Below, piece by piece: positions 44,455 through 56,429 of a stretch of 64,000 nucleotides of DNA. The notes beneath the pieces were generated by a model. That model saw nothing but the letters and a program-made list of their open reading frames with translations, did not search any database and was not told the DNA's origin. This DNA is from Amorphophallus konjac (lineage: Eukaryota; Streptophyta; Magnoliopsida; Alismatales; Araceae): NCBI GenBank assembly GCA_022559845.1, contig JAHNEJ010000768.1, positions 124,001 through 188,000 on the forward strand, given 5' to 3'. Positions within the stretch are counted from its first letter, which is position 1; each line of letters begins with the position of its first letter. The position numbers and the translations under genes are program-made.

Positions 44455-45299
44455 CAGCAGGTGTAAGAGATTGGTTCCCTCAAAGCTATGAATCAGCGGA
44501 TTAAGCTGTGTGTCAGTGGAATCCTCGCTCGGTTTGAGTGGGGGATGGACGTTGGTCTGCTGGGTGCAGACTGAACCACCTAAAAATCATTGTGCATCGT
44601 GGTTTTGTTGTGTGATTGTTTTACTCTTCGTCAATAGGAATTTACAGCTTACAGGTTTATATAGATATGGAAAAGTCAATCTAAATTGGTATATCAAAAG
44701 GTGTTCACAAACACTTTGCAAGAGGAGAGTTTCTGGACTCAACCCTCCGCCTAGTACCAATTCAATTGACTGAAGTTCATGGTGATTTGTTGCCGATTCC
44801 AAATTGGGTTGAACTAAGTTTAATTTCTGATCAGTAATATCTTAATCTGCTAAGTGTTTGATATATGTTCAGTATGAATTGTTTGATGTTCTGATTAGTC
44901 TCGGTTAAACAACTCATCTCATCATCTACTGATCATTGTAGATTTCAGTTTAATTTTTGATCAGCACTGGGACACTGCCAGGTGTTCGAGATTGGTTCTG
45001 TCTGAACCATTAATTGTTTAGTTAGTTTCTACGTGATAGAATTGTCAGCAGTATCATGGTTGGTGCCTGGACTTTTACTGATTGGACTGGTTTACTACTA
45101 AAAGCAGTTTTAGTTCTCAAGTCTACACTTCAGCTTAGTTTCAGTCCAACATTAGTGCTTCTGTCTATTCATTTCAGTAACAAGTTTAGTCTGCAATTTT
45201 TAATTTCGTCTAGTTTATATTAGCTAGTTTTTTAATTTGAGCAAAATTGTGTAAAGGGATATATTCACCCCCCCTCTAGATCCTACTATGCACCCAACA
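44455..45299 (+). repeat. Truncated 5' LTR of element 4
   Basis: Matches 60115-60955 of the 3' LTR, ending CACCCAACA. About 1.2 kb of U3 and promoter is missing. Upstream of 44455 similarity stops abruptly. Confidence 0.88.
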
Positions 45300-45301
45300 A
45301 G

Positions 45302-45312
45302 TGGTATCAGAG
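45302..45312 (+). other. Primer binding site of element 4 (initiator-Met tRNA)
   Basis: TGGTATCAGAG two bases after the LTR end. Confidence 0.92.
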
Positions 45313-45325
45313 TTGGTTCCCCACA

Positions 45326-47067
45326 ATGTAGTCCGACGACCTGGGGAGATCCAATGAGGTGCAACCTCGCAGCTTTCTAGCTGAAGGTTACTCCATTAAC
45401 CAACCACCCTTCTTTGACGACAGCAATTATTCTTATTGGAAGAACATGATGCAGGTCTTCAAGCGTGCTCAAAGCCTTGAAATGTGGAGAGTCATTGATC
45501 GAGGCCGATATGTACTCCCGGAAGATGAAGACAGATGGACAAGAGAGCAGATCTATCAGTCCATTGTTAATTGGAGCACCTTGAATGCAATGCAATGTGT
45601 TATCCACCCTACGGAGTTCTCAAGGGTCTCATCATCCACATCAGCCAAAGAAATGTGGGATCGTCTTGAGGTAATTCATGAGAGTACATCTGAGGTAAGA
45701 GCTACTAAAGCTAACATGCTAGTTTCTGAATATGAATTGTTTAAGCTGAATCCTAGTGAAACAATTTTTGAAATGTATGTTAGATTCTCTAAGCTAACAA
45801 ATGGGCTGAAAACTCTTGGAAAAGACTACTCTAACAGTGATTTGGTCAGAAAAATTCTAAGATCACTCCCTTCTGTGTGGCATACCATGGCCACTGTCAT
45901 TGAGGATTCCAGAGATCTGTCCACCATGACAGTAGATAAATTAATTGGGTCATTGATGACTTATGAGTTGAATCTCAGGAGAAGTGAAGAGAATGACAAG
46001 AAATCTAAAATAGTAGCACCAAAGTGCTCTAAGAGCAGTGGAGAAAAGAGTGAGAATTCAGATGATTTGTCAACATGTGATCAAGCTTTCCTAACTAAAC
46101 AATTCAAAAAATTCTTAAGAATGAAAGTTATGAAAGCCAAGAACAAAAGATCTCAACATGTAAGTAGAAATCCAGATTTCAGAACTGACAGGAACAAGAA
46201 GGCTAATAAAGTTGTCTGCTATCATTGCAGAAAGCCAGGGCATGTTCGTGATGAATGCCCAGATTTGATCAAGAAAGTCTCAAAGGCCAAAGAGAAGAAG
46301 CCAAAAGCTATGGTATCAACCTGGAGTGATGAAGAAGAAAGTATTTCAGATGAAAAGGAAGAAGAGGAGGTCATTGGCCTGATGGCTAATGAAGAAGATG
46401 ATGAAGAGGTAAGCTCTCCCTTTGAAAATTTCTCTATAGAAGAATGGGAGGAAGCATACACTGATTAATTTGAACTGTATGAAAGGGTTAGAAAAGAAAA
46501 CAAGTCCTTGAAAAAGTAATTGAATGTTGTTGTCCACATTGACTCTAATAATGAAAGTTTGAAAGGCTTGAAAATAGAAAATGATAAACTTATAATGCAA
46601 TTATAAGATTTTGACACTATCCACTCTGAGATAGATGCATTGAAATCAGAAAATGAAAATTTCTGAAAATAAATTGAAGAAGCTGAAGAAAAACTTAAAG
46701 AACTTGAAAATCAAAACAAAGTAACTTCTGAAAAATTTGATGTTGTTAGGGCAGTGAATATGGAACTTCAAAAAAACCTTGAAAAGTTTGAAACTGAAAA
46801 GGAAGTATTGTATGATAATCAGATTCTGATGAATGAATTGACACAAAATGACAAGCTCAAAGACGAAAATGAAAAACTGACAAAGGAAAGTGAAAAGTTG
46901 AAGCTGTTGAACACTGAGTTATCTGAGAGATTAGTTGCCATTGAAAAAGGGAAATGCATTGAAAGTGTTGATTCTGAAAAATTGCATGCGTTAGAACAGG
47001 AAATAGAGAGTTTTAGGATGGTGAATTCCATGCTTAATGAAAAATCTGCCGCTTGTGAGGAGGACCT
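45326..47067 (+). pseudogene. Element 4 gag, N-terminal part, broken by stops and by element 5
   Basis: ATG at 45326 is followed at once by TAG (45329-45331). The rest is open to 46468 (about 369 residues). The copia gag (UBN2-type) core includes PPFFDDSNYSYWKNMMQVF, EMWDRLEVIHEST and SDLVRKILRSLPSVWHTM. A CCHC zinc knuckle CYHCRKPGHVRDEC lies near 46220-46260, then an acidic segment. After stops at 46466, near 46519 and near 46606 the frame resumes as a long coiled coil (ESEKLKLLNTELSERLVAIE) until element 5 interrupts at 47067. Gag coats the RNA; the coiled coil is typical for SIRE-type gag. Confidence 0.9.
47063..47067. repeat. Target-site duplication of element 5, left copy (GACCT)
   Basis: GACCT directly before TGTTGGCCC; repeated at 55628-55632. 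Confidence 0.92.
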
Positions 47068-49549
47068 TGTTGGCCCAGATATATGGTGGACAAGAAGGGG
47101 GGGTTGAATTGTCCCCCAACGAAATGGTAGTTTTTCAAAACAACTTAGTTAATTACAGCGGAATTAAAATAACTACGTTAATAAAACTGAACTGAAGTGA
47201 GATTTAAGCTCTCTCAAACTTTCTGATCTCACACAAATAGCCTAAGCAAGTAATGAATGATCTTCCACTGAACACGGATAGCAGACGTAGCAATATGTGA
47301 CGGTGTAGTGAATAAAAATCCGTAAAATATCCTGTGAATGGAGATAGAAGAGATGGGCAACCACACAGGCAAACCACATGGAACACGATGATTTTTAGGT
47401 GGTTCGGCTAGACCTATCCATCCGCCTACATCCACCCCTCACCAAAACCCTGTGAGGCTTCACTAACACGCTACAACTGTCGCAACCACGGGGACGAACC
47501 CCAACACCACACACACGCTACTTCTGTAGCAAAAACGCTGCCACTACAGGACACACCCACATAATCGGGGAACTCACCCTGCACTAAAATCTCACACGGA
47601 GACGCAGCTCCGTCCACACACACAAATATTTTGATGTTTAGAAAAACATGAAGATGATCAATACATGCTCAATACTCAAGATAGAAATCATTGAAGCATA
47701 TGAAGAAAGGTGGAAGAAATGTATCCATGATATAGGAATGGCCGGAGATGATCCTATTTAAGCTTCCAAGGTGAGGGAGGGTCGAACTCCAGCGATATCA
47801 AGCTCCACGAACTCGGTTCTGCAGCTTTTGCTACTTTCATGTGAGAGCTTGATGGAACGGATGAATCTTTTGAATCCCTTCGACCGAGAGCGTCCCTGCA
47901 AGATGAAAACGTGGGTAAGGCTCTCAAAAATACTCTCCCTCCTAACCCTGCAGCTACACCTCTTCCTTCGTCTTTTTTTCTTATTCTTCAAGCCTGAAAA
48001 TCGCAGCAACATATATATCAGCTCATATGAAGGAGTAAAATACATTAAGGCCCATGCAAAAATCTTGTGAAAGATGTCTAATATAGGTATGAATGCCTTA
48101 GGGGTAATAGGGTAAACAACCAAGGCAAATGGACCATGAAAAGTGTGTTTCGAAACCCATTCCGAAAACTCGCTTCGGACGCAGTAGAAAAAGTGTCGAC
48201 TCTGTGAGTCGACACTTTTTGCAGCTCATTATGTTTGCTACAAAAAAATAAGACCCAGGGAAAAAGTGTCGACTCTCAGAGTTGACACTCTTTGCCAACA
48301 CACAAGAAAAATAAAGCACTGATAAAAAAGTGTCGACTCTCAGAGTCGACACTTTTTCACCCGTGTTCTGGAAAAGCCAAAACCAGCCCATAGAGAAATA
48401 AGTGTCGACTCTAAGAGTCGACACTTTTATGGACATGGATAAAAATGGCATTTAGCCCATTGAAAAACTCAATTTCTCACATATAAAAATCAAACCAATT
48501 AGCCATGCATCCATGCTAAATGTGAGAAATAGTTCAAACCATTTTTATCAAGATTGAAGTGTTTAAACCAATGCATACAAATAATATGCATGAAACTCTC
48601 ACGAGAGCTCAACAACCCCATGAAGTATATGCATGAAAACTCTTTCAAACCATCAAATCCTCAACTAGCAAATGAAATCAATTAGCCATGCATTTAAGCA
48701 AGGTATGGGCATCATGAGACCAAATGCTATACAATGTGAGATTATGATTCAACTAATTTTATCAACATTTGCATGAGGAGTTTAAACATATTACAAGCTT
48801 AAAAGCCTCATGTACAATATATAAGAAACACAATCAAAGATTAACAGTTCAAGAAGGAGATGCATAATAGTGCAGTAGAAACTGAACTAAAACAAAGGCA
48901 GCAAAAGTTGACTTTGATTGCTTCAAAAGTCGACTTTGCTTTCCTTACCATATTTTTCTTAAGAGAGTGCATGATGTTTACAACCTGTTTGAATAGGTAG
49001 ACCACAAGGTACTCATCCAAGCATTCCTTTGACTTTTAAATGATGTCCACCATGTATTTGATTCTGCATAAACAAGATAATCAAACTATAAGCTCATTTG
49101 TCAACCTATTAAGCATTATCAAACCCATTTAAAAACTCAAGCCTCCTCAATTAAAACAATATTCTTATCTTAAAGATAGCCACACCTATCAATGATCACA
49201 ACATAAAGTATTTCCACACTACATAGCAAAGGTGTGATAAGATTCAAGCATATGAAAATCCTAGCAAGAGTCATTCCAACAAACCATTTGACAATCCATT
49301 GAAAAGCACAGTTTTCATATGAAAGCTCTAAAGACTCATGAACAACATGCATGAGTCAACATCAAAAATACATACATGAAGGACCATGCTTCACAACCCT
49401 GCAAGACGGGTAGACAACATATACATTTGAGCTCCTGAAGCAACAACAAACATTTTCCACAACATTTGAACGCACACGCAAATCACATAATATTTTGTTA
49501 TCATCAAAACCATTACCAAAGATAAAGAGGGAGCGCAACGAACCCAACA
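47068..49549 (-). repeat. 3' LTR of element 5
   Basis: 2482 bases, paired with 53124-55627. TATA-like CTTAAATAGG on minus at 47753-47762. Palindromes at 48188-48426 lie in U3 about 430-670 bases upstream of it. Elsewhere AT-rich noncoding sequence; frames such as 47771-48070 are not gene-like. Confidence 0.92.
48188..48426. repeat. Four GTCGAC palindromes in the 3' LTR of element 5
   Basis: 48188-48220: 15-base arms AAAAAGTGTCGACTC and its complement, loop TGT. 48261-48293: similar, with one changed GTTGAC arm and a mismatch in the tail. 48325-48357: 16-base arms around a single C. 48400-48426: 13-base arms around A. Spacing of the units is about 65-80 bases. GTCGAC is itself palindromic. 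Confidence 0.93.
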
Positions 49550-49550
49550 A

Positions 49551-49563
49551 TCTCCCCCTTTTT
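49551..49563 (-). other. Polypurine tract of element 5
   Basis: Plus reads TCTCCCCCTTTTT after the LTR, i.e. AAAAAGGGGGAGA on minus, the usual SIRE-type PPT. Confidence 0.9.
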
Positions 49564-51706
49564 GATGATGACAAAATACTATGGCCAACCCCAAAACTCT
49601 CTCTCCCTTTGGCATTATCAAAAGGTGGGGGATGAGATGTACAAATATGAAGTTTCCTCCGAAATAGGATAATTTGGAAAGCAATGGCGCAAGAACCCAG
49701 CAATAACCTACCATGAAAGGAAGGTATGTGAATCGTAAACACAAAGCAAGAAGATGGAATTTGATGTGTAATATGCAAGATGTTTGAAATATGTGCAAAT
49801 GCTCAATTTCTGAACTATATGCAAGAATAATGCTAGAGAGCACATTATTCTCCCCTATTGTCATGAACAAAAACCGACTGACAATGGGATTATTTAATCT
49901 ATTATTTACATGTATAATCTAAGGATGCATCAGAGTGACATGAAGTATGATATGAATAAAAAGGATCAGGCAATCAACCATTCAAGCATGCATAATAAGA
50001 TATAGAAGCAAGCAAGTCCCTTTGGGACAGGTTTAAGAAAGATGCTATTGATTGTGTAGCATGATGTGCATGAACGATACTAAGAAGGTTGTGCTTACAA
50101 AAAGATGGTACTGCATAAACCATGAAAGTTGACAGATTCATAAATTACATTCACACAATCAAACCCACGGTGAATATGAGAAAATTGAGCAATGAATTCC
50201 AAAGCAATATGGATTATCAGATTTTCCAACGAACACTAAAAGGATCCTTTTTTCCATACACTTCCATACACAATGCTCAAATATTGGTAGCTACGTATAA
50301 CCCCATTTTTTTTAATAAAATACAAGAAGGTGACTAACCTTTTGATGTGAGTTATACCCTTTGTCTCAGGGACATTTCCCGATTACTCAGCTTCGTCACT
50401 TATCTTAATTGTAGATTTTGCCACTTTTCGGTGCGAGTTGTACCCTTTGTCTCAGGGGCACTTCCTAGTTACTCGGTACCAAATCCCACTTATTTTTAAT
50501 AGTGGATTTGCTTCACTTTTCGTCGCGAGTTTCCTCCTTTGTTTCAGGGAAGATTCGCGGCTACTCGGATTCGCGTTCCACTTATGTAGAATTTTGATGG
50601 GGAAAATAACTTTTTCCTCACGAGACATATGATTTCAGTGTAGAGATTCAAGAGTCCTCTAAAGTGTTGAGAGGAATAACTGAAATCCTTATTCGATAGA
50701 ATCATTTAACTCAAAAAGGAGCATATTGTAAGGGTGGTTGTATTGAATGTAAGAAATGCATTAGTCTCATCATAGTAACGTCTCCCCCTAAATGTATGCA
50801 CGGTTAAAAAACATCTCCCCCTTAATATATGCCATGTAACAAATATGTCTAAATCAAAGCAATTATGTTTAACAAGGCGATGAGGTCTTAGAAGTTTTTC
50901 AAGAAAAGGTTGCATAAAGTATATACAAGCAATCAAGCAAAGATATTGTAATATTTTCAAGCAAGGTAACTTCTGGTACGTGACGGAGAACATAGGTCTG
51001 AAGACCACCATCACGCATGGGGAAAGCTTCCTGTTGGACACAATCCAACTTTCCACAATCGCCATTTGAGATACCAGAGAATCATGGCATTCAAGCACAG
51101 AAGAATGTAAAAAATATGCAACCATATGCATGTAACAGAAAGATGGTGAGAGTTTATTTCTATTCACAAGTGTGCAAGAGTATGAGCAATCTAAAGCATG
51201 ATTTGAATGTATGCAACTGAACAGAGCAAATGCAAACATATGTAAAACTGGATTGTTATTTGCAAAAGGAAGTAAAAGTGTGTATGAAGGACTCTATGAA
51301 CAAATTTAAAAATTCAAAGACTAAATTTATTCACAGGATGTGCAATTAAATCTTGAAGCATGACTATCTTAAACAACTAACCATCTATCCTTCAATTGAG
51401 AACAATTTTCTTTATAACTACCAAAATCAACAAAGGGTAAATGCAAAATTCAGATAAGTATCACGATTGATTTTATTTACAATGTATGCAAAATTCACAT
51501 GGATATCAACATAACAAGAGATCTGCATCTTGAAATATCATGTTTTCTCAAAAATCAAGTCTTTACCTTTGTAGAGTGTTCCAAAATCAAACAGTGCACC
51601 GAAAAGAAGATTCTTACCGAATGAACATTCATTTTCTTGCCTTGAGAGATCAATTTTTGTGTCAATGATTTTCATGGCCTCAAGGCATCCCTACAAAATA
51701 AAATTC
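49564..51706 (-). other. Noncoding 3' part of element 5, with a three-copy repeat
   Basis: No pol or other gene is recognisable. At 50340-50600 a unit of about 90 bases occurs three times, marked by GAGTTRTACCCTTTGTCTCAGG-like text at about 50348, 50436 and (diverged) 50527. The remainder is AT-rich. The frames at 50706-51239 (minus) and 50122-50337 (plus) have no family features. Confidence 0.7.
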
Positions 51707-53056
51707 TCATTTCAACATTTTGGGTACCCAAGCCTTCTTAGGTCCCGAGAGGTTAATTCTAGCATGAGCAAAATAATTTTTAACCTTACTAGCCAACCAT
51801 TCATCATCTTCCTTCATCAAGTCACAAGTATACATAGAACGACCAAACTTGCCACAGTAAAAACATGTGACCGGAGGTCTCCTAAAATTGTTTCTCCTAT
51901 TAGCATTCCGAGAGTCAATGAAAGAGTAAGAATGATAGCATGAACCAATAGATGAATTCTTAGAGTTCATTTCAAATTGATCATCATCATATTTCATTAG
52001 AGTGCACATGTATATTGTGTGGCCTACTTCACCACAATAAAAACACGTAACTCTCCTTTTTCCATAAACATTTCTGCTCGTATCTAAAAAAGTGTTAATC
52101 GAATGTGAACAAGGGCCATGATCTTTTTGTGCTTTATCATGTGGATGTTTTGAAGAATGATCATGCACACATGATGATTTTCTTTTGTATTCAAAATTTT
52201 TATTTCCTTTAGTTCCAAAAGTATTTTTCAGATTTTCATGCTTATTTCTGACTTTCTCAAGTTCTTGCTCAAAAGAACTACACCTATCATTCAACATTCC
52301 ATTTATTATTTTGTAGTTTTCAATCTCCAGCTCTAGCTCATGCAATTTTCTTGATTCATCAGTGATCATACATTTTCCCTTCTGATAGGCAGAGAGCTCA
52401 TCACTCACTGCCTTAATTTGTTCATTCAACTTTTCATTTTCCTCTCTCAAACAACAAATTTTATCTCTATGCATTTCAACATCGATCAAGAGAGATTCAT
52501 TTACCCTTTTGAGATCTGAATATTTATCACTTGAAGAAGTTTCATGAAAACTATTTTCAAGTTTCTTCTTAAGCTTCTTATTCTTAGATTTTACATTCTT
52601 GTATTTTTCTAACAATTCATCATAGAGATCCAATAATTCTTCAAAGGAAATATCATCGGTTTCAGAACTTAACTCTTGATTTCCTTCACCATCAGAATTT
52701 TCTTTGCTCGAAAGAGCACTGTTGTTTGCCATCATACATGCATCCTCCAGCCTACCTTCTTGGAATTTGATCAGTCCATCCAAGATTTCTTTGGCTGAGC
52801 TGCAATCAGAAATAAATGGGAATTTGTTAGGGTCAACTAGAGCTTTCAATAAATTCAGGACGATAAAATTATCATCAATTTTGGTCCTATGTTTAGTAGA
52901 CCATTTGGACTTGTCCAATGGCAATTCATACGGACCATGAGATATGAGATTCCACAACTTGGTATCATAAGAGTTCACAAATATACATATTCTTCCTAGC
53001 AAAAGACTAAAATCTGAACCATCAAAAATAGGAATTGAATCCATATTAGCCATCAT
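51707..53056 (-). CDS. Element 5 gag, intact
   Basis: 449 residues from MMANMDSIPIFDGSDF. The N-terminal copia gag (UBN2-like) part includes LWNLISHGPYELPL and NLLKALVDPNKFPF but is shorter than in element 4 and lacks its first knuckle. A long coiled coil follows (about 130-290; EENEKLNEQIKAVSDELSAY). Two zinc-knuckle units come near the end: CFYCGEVGHTIYMC (complete CCHC) and CFYCGKFGRSMYTC (His replaced by Arg). The end GPKKAWVPK is the motif that in complete SIRE elements leads into pol; here a stop follows. The ATG is about 60 bases inside the PBS. Gag likely packages element RNA and relies on pol supplied in trans. Confidence 0.92.
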   Translation of the reverse strand: MMANMDSIPIFDGSDFSLLLGRICIFVNSYDTKLWNLISHGPYELPLDKSKWSTKHRTKIDDNFIVLNLLKALVDPNKFPFISDCSSAKEILDGLIKFQEGRLEDACMMANNSALSSKENSDGEGNQELSSETDDISFEELLDLYDELLEKYKNVKSKNKKLKKKLENSFHETSSSDKYSDLKRVNESLLIDVEMHRDKICCLREENEKLNEQIKAVSDELSAYQKGKCMITDESRKLHELELEIENYKIINGMLNDRCSSFEQELEKVRNKHENLKNTFGTKGNKNFEYKRKSSCVHDHSSKHPHDKAQKDHGPCSHSINTFLDTSRNVYGKRRVTCFYCGEVGHTIYMCTLMKYDDDQFEMNSKNSSIGSCYHSYSFIDSRNANRRNNFRRPPVTCFYCGKFGRSMYTCDLMKEDDEWLASKVKNYFAHARINLSGPKKAWVPKMLK

Positions 53057-53110
53057 GAAATGATCTTTACTCCTAGACCGTGAGGTCCGTAAAATAAATC
53101 AGAGACTCTA

Positions 53111-53121
53111 CTTTGATACCA
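53111..53121 (-). other. Primer binding site of element 5
   Basis: TGGTATCAAAG on minus, two bases inside the 5' LTR; one base differs from the usual TGGTATCAGAG. Confidence 0.88.
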
Positions 53122-53123
53122 AT

Positions 53124-55627
53124 TGTTGGCCCAGATATATGGCAGACAAGAAGGGGGGGTTGAATTGTCCCCCAAGCGAAATGGTAGATTTTAAAAATAA
53201 CTTAGTTAATTACATCAGAATTAAAATAATTACGTTAATAAAACCAAACTGAAGTGAGATTTAAGCTCTCTCAAACTTTCCGATATCACACAATAGCCTA
53301 AGCAAGTAATGATTGATCTTCCACTGAACACGGATAGCAGACGTAGCAATATGTGATGGTGCAGTGAATAAAAATCTGTAAAATAGCCTGTGAATGGAGA
53401 TAGAAGAGATGGGCAACCACACAAGCAAACCACATGGAACGCGGAGAGTTTTAGGTGGTTCGGCCGGACCTATCCGTCCGCCTACGTCCACCCCTCACCG
53501 AAACCCGGTGAGGCTTCACTAACACGCTACAACTGTCGCAACCACGGGGATGAACCCCAGCACCACACACACGCTGCTTCTGCAGCAATCCACACACGGG
53601 GCTACGGCCCCAAAACGCTGCCACCGCAGCACACACCCACACAATCGGGGAACTCACCCCGCACTAAAATCTCACACGGAGACGCAGCTCCGTCCACACA
53701 CACAAATATTTCGATGTTTAGAAAAATAGGAAGATGATCAATACATGCTCAATACTCCAGATAGAAATCATTGAAGCATATGAAGAAAGGTGGAAGAAAT
53801 GTATCCATGACATAGGAATGGCCGGAGATGATCCTATTTAAGCTTCCAAGGCGAGGGAGGGTCGAACTGCAGTGATATCAAGCTCCACGAACTCGGTTCT
53901 ACAGCTTTTCCTACTTTGGCATGTGAGAGCTTGATGGAACGGATGAAGCTTTTGAATCCCTTCGACCGAGACCGTCCCTGCAAGATGAAACCGTGGGTAA
54001 GGCTCTCAAACATGCTCTCCCTCTCAACCCTGTGGCCACACCTCTTCCTTCGTCTTTTTTTTCTTGTTCTTCAAGCCTGAAAATTGCAGCAACATATATA
54101 TCAGCTCATATGAAAGAGTAAAAGACATTAAGGCCCATGCAAAAATCTTGTGAAAGATGTCTAATATATGTATGAATGCCCTAGGGGTAATAGGGTAAAC
54201 AACTAGGCAAATGGACCATGAAAAGTGGGTTTCGAAACACATTCCAAAAACCCGCTTCGGACGCAGCAGAAAAAGTGTTGACTCTGTGAGTCGACACTTT
54301 TTGCAGCTCATTATGTTTGCTACAAAAAAACAAGACCCAGGGAAAAAGTGTTGACTCTCAGAGTCGACACTTTTTGCCAGCACACAAGAAAAACAAAGCA
54401 TTGATAAAAAAGTGTTGACTCTCAGAGTCGACACTTTTTCACCTGTGTTCTGGAAAATCCAAAACCAGCGCACAGAGAAATAAGTGTCGACTCTAAGTGT
54501 CGACTCTAAGAGTCGACACTTTTACTGACATGGATAAAAATGGCATTTAGCCATTGAAAAACTCAATTTCTCACATACAAAAATCAAACTAATTAGCCAT
54601 GCATCCATGCTAAATGTGAGAAACAGTTCAAACCATTTTTATCAAGATTGAAGTGTTTAAACCAATGCATACAAATAATATGCATGAAACACTTATGAAA
54701 GCTCAACAACCCCATGAAGTATATGCATGAAAACTCTATCCTTAACTAGCAAATGAAATCAATTAGCCATGCATTTAAGCAAGGTATGGGCATCATGAGA
54801 CCAAATGCTATACAATGTGAGAATATGATTCAACTAATTTTATCAACATTTGCATGAGTTTAATCATATTACAAGCTTAAAAGCCTCATGTACAATATAT
54901 AAGAAACACAATCAAAGATTAACAGTTCAAGAAGGAGATGCATAACAGTGCAGCAGAAACTGAACTAAAACAAAGGCAGTAGAAGTCGACTTTCACTGCT
55001 TCAAAAGTCGACTTTGCTTTCCTTACCATATTTTTCTGAAGAGAGTGCATGATGTTTACAACCTGTTTGAATAGGTAGACCACAAGGTACTCATCCAAGC
55101 ATTCCTTTGACTTCTAAATGATGTCCACCATGTATTTGATTCTGCATAAACAAGATAATCAAACTATAAGCTCATTTGTCAACCTATTAAGCATTATCAA
55201 ACCCATTTAAAAACTCAGGCCTCCTCAACTAAAACAAGATTCTTATCTTAAAGATAGCCACACCTATCAATGATCACAACATAAAGCATTTCCACACTAC
55301 ATAGCAAAGGTGTGATAAGATTCAAGCATATGAAAATCCTAGCAAGAGTCATTCCAACAAACCATTTGACAATCCATTGAAAAGCACAGTTTTCACATGA
55401 AAGCTCCAAAGACTCATGAACAACATGCATGAGTGAACATCAAAAATACATACATGAAGGACCATGCTTCACAACCCTGCAAGCGGGGTAGACAACATAT
55501 ACATTTGAGCTCCTGAAGCAACAACAAACATTTTCCACAACATTTGAATGCACACGCAAATCACACAATATTTTGTTATCATCAAAACCATTACCAAAGA
55601 CAAAGAGGGAGCGCAACGAACCCAACA
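53124..55627 (-). repeat. 5' LTR of element 5
   Basis: 2504 bases, partner of 47068-49549, with scattered substitutions (a few percent) and a longer GC-rich stretch near 53580-53620. Carries the palindrome set at 54270-54523. Confidence 0.92.
54270..54523. repeat. Palindrome set in the 5' LTR of element 5
   Basis: Same four hairpins as 48188-48426. In the first three the left arm reads GTGTTGAC while the right arm keeps GTCGAC. The fourth has an extra GTGTCGACTCTAA copy. Confidence 0.9.
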
Positions 55628-55632
55628 GACCT
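55628..55632. repeat. Target-site duplication of element 5, right copy (GACCT)
   Basis: Identical to 47063-47067, after the LTR end CCCAACA. Confidence 0.92.
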
Positions 55633-56429
55633 TGCCAGTGCAAAAATGCACATGACATCTTTGGAAGATGAAGTCCAAAAATTAAACAACTTACTGTCTT
55701 AATTTGTAAATGACAAGGAAAATCTGGACAGACTTCTGGGTAGTAAGGTTAATGTTCAAAGAGAAGGGCAAGGTTACAAACCTGAAAATAAAAAATCAAT
55801 CAAAAATAAAATATTTACTTCATTTGTTCAGAGTTCAGACTAGCCCAGCACTTCAACTGGTTCCCCAAAAAAATTTGCTGCTCAGAAAACACAAGAAGAG
55901 AATAAAAATTAGAAAGTGAAAATAGTCTACCTAAAAATCATAAAAGAAAATTCAGTAAAGCCAATGTGCAAGCCAAAGCAAATCTTAATTGTTTCTATTG
56001 TGGTGTTCATAGTCATATTATGAAAAACTATCATGTAATGAAAAATGGAAAATCAAGAGCATGCAAAAGGGTGAATGGTTCTGACAAGCCAAGATGGTCT
56101 GCAAACAGAAAACTCTTCTGTTGTTTTAGATGTCGGAAGGTTGGCCATACAGTCAAAGACGGTTGGCTAGTTAAAAGAAAGAAAAAATTTCATGTTGAAA
56201 ATGATAACATGCCTAGTTACTCACAGAAATTCAGTGATTATGTTTATGAAAAAATTGCGAAGTATTCAGGCTCTTGTCATTACTGTGGTAGATTTGGGCA
56301 TGCAATATTTAACTGTTATTTAATGAGAATTGATGATTTAAAATCCCAAAGGCTGTAGAGAGCACCCACAAAAGGTGCCACTAACCAAGGAGGACCCAAG
56401 AACACTTGGGTGCCTAAAAACTCAAAATG
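55633..56429 (+). pseudogene. Element 4 gag, C-terminal part
   Basis: Continues the coiled coil across element 5 (MTSLEDEVQKLNN), then stops and a frame change near 55940. The open part 55966-56358 carries three zinc-finger-like units: CFYCGVHSHIMKNYH (last Cys lost), CFRCRKVGHTVKDG (last Cys lost) and CHYCGRFGHAIFNC (complete CCHC). GPKNTWVPK follows at about 56396, marking the normal end of gag in SIRE elements; a stop comes shortly after. Confidence 0.85.

Larger units (their letters stand above)
47068..55627 (-). mobile_element. Element 5: SIRE-like Ty1/copia element with gag but no pol
   Basis: 8.56 kb on the minus strand: 5' LTR (53124-55627), PBS, intact gag (53056-51707), 2.1 kb noncoding, PPT, 3' LTR (47068-49549). 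LTRs begin TGTTGGGTTCG and end GGGCCAACA in element orientation. The internal part (3.6 kb) has room for gag only and shows no protease, integrase, RT or RNase H motifs. It inserted into the gag of element 4 and is therefore younger. Confidence 0.93.
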
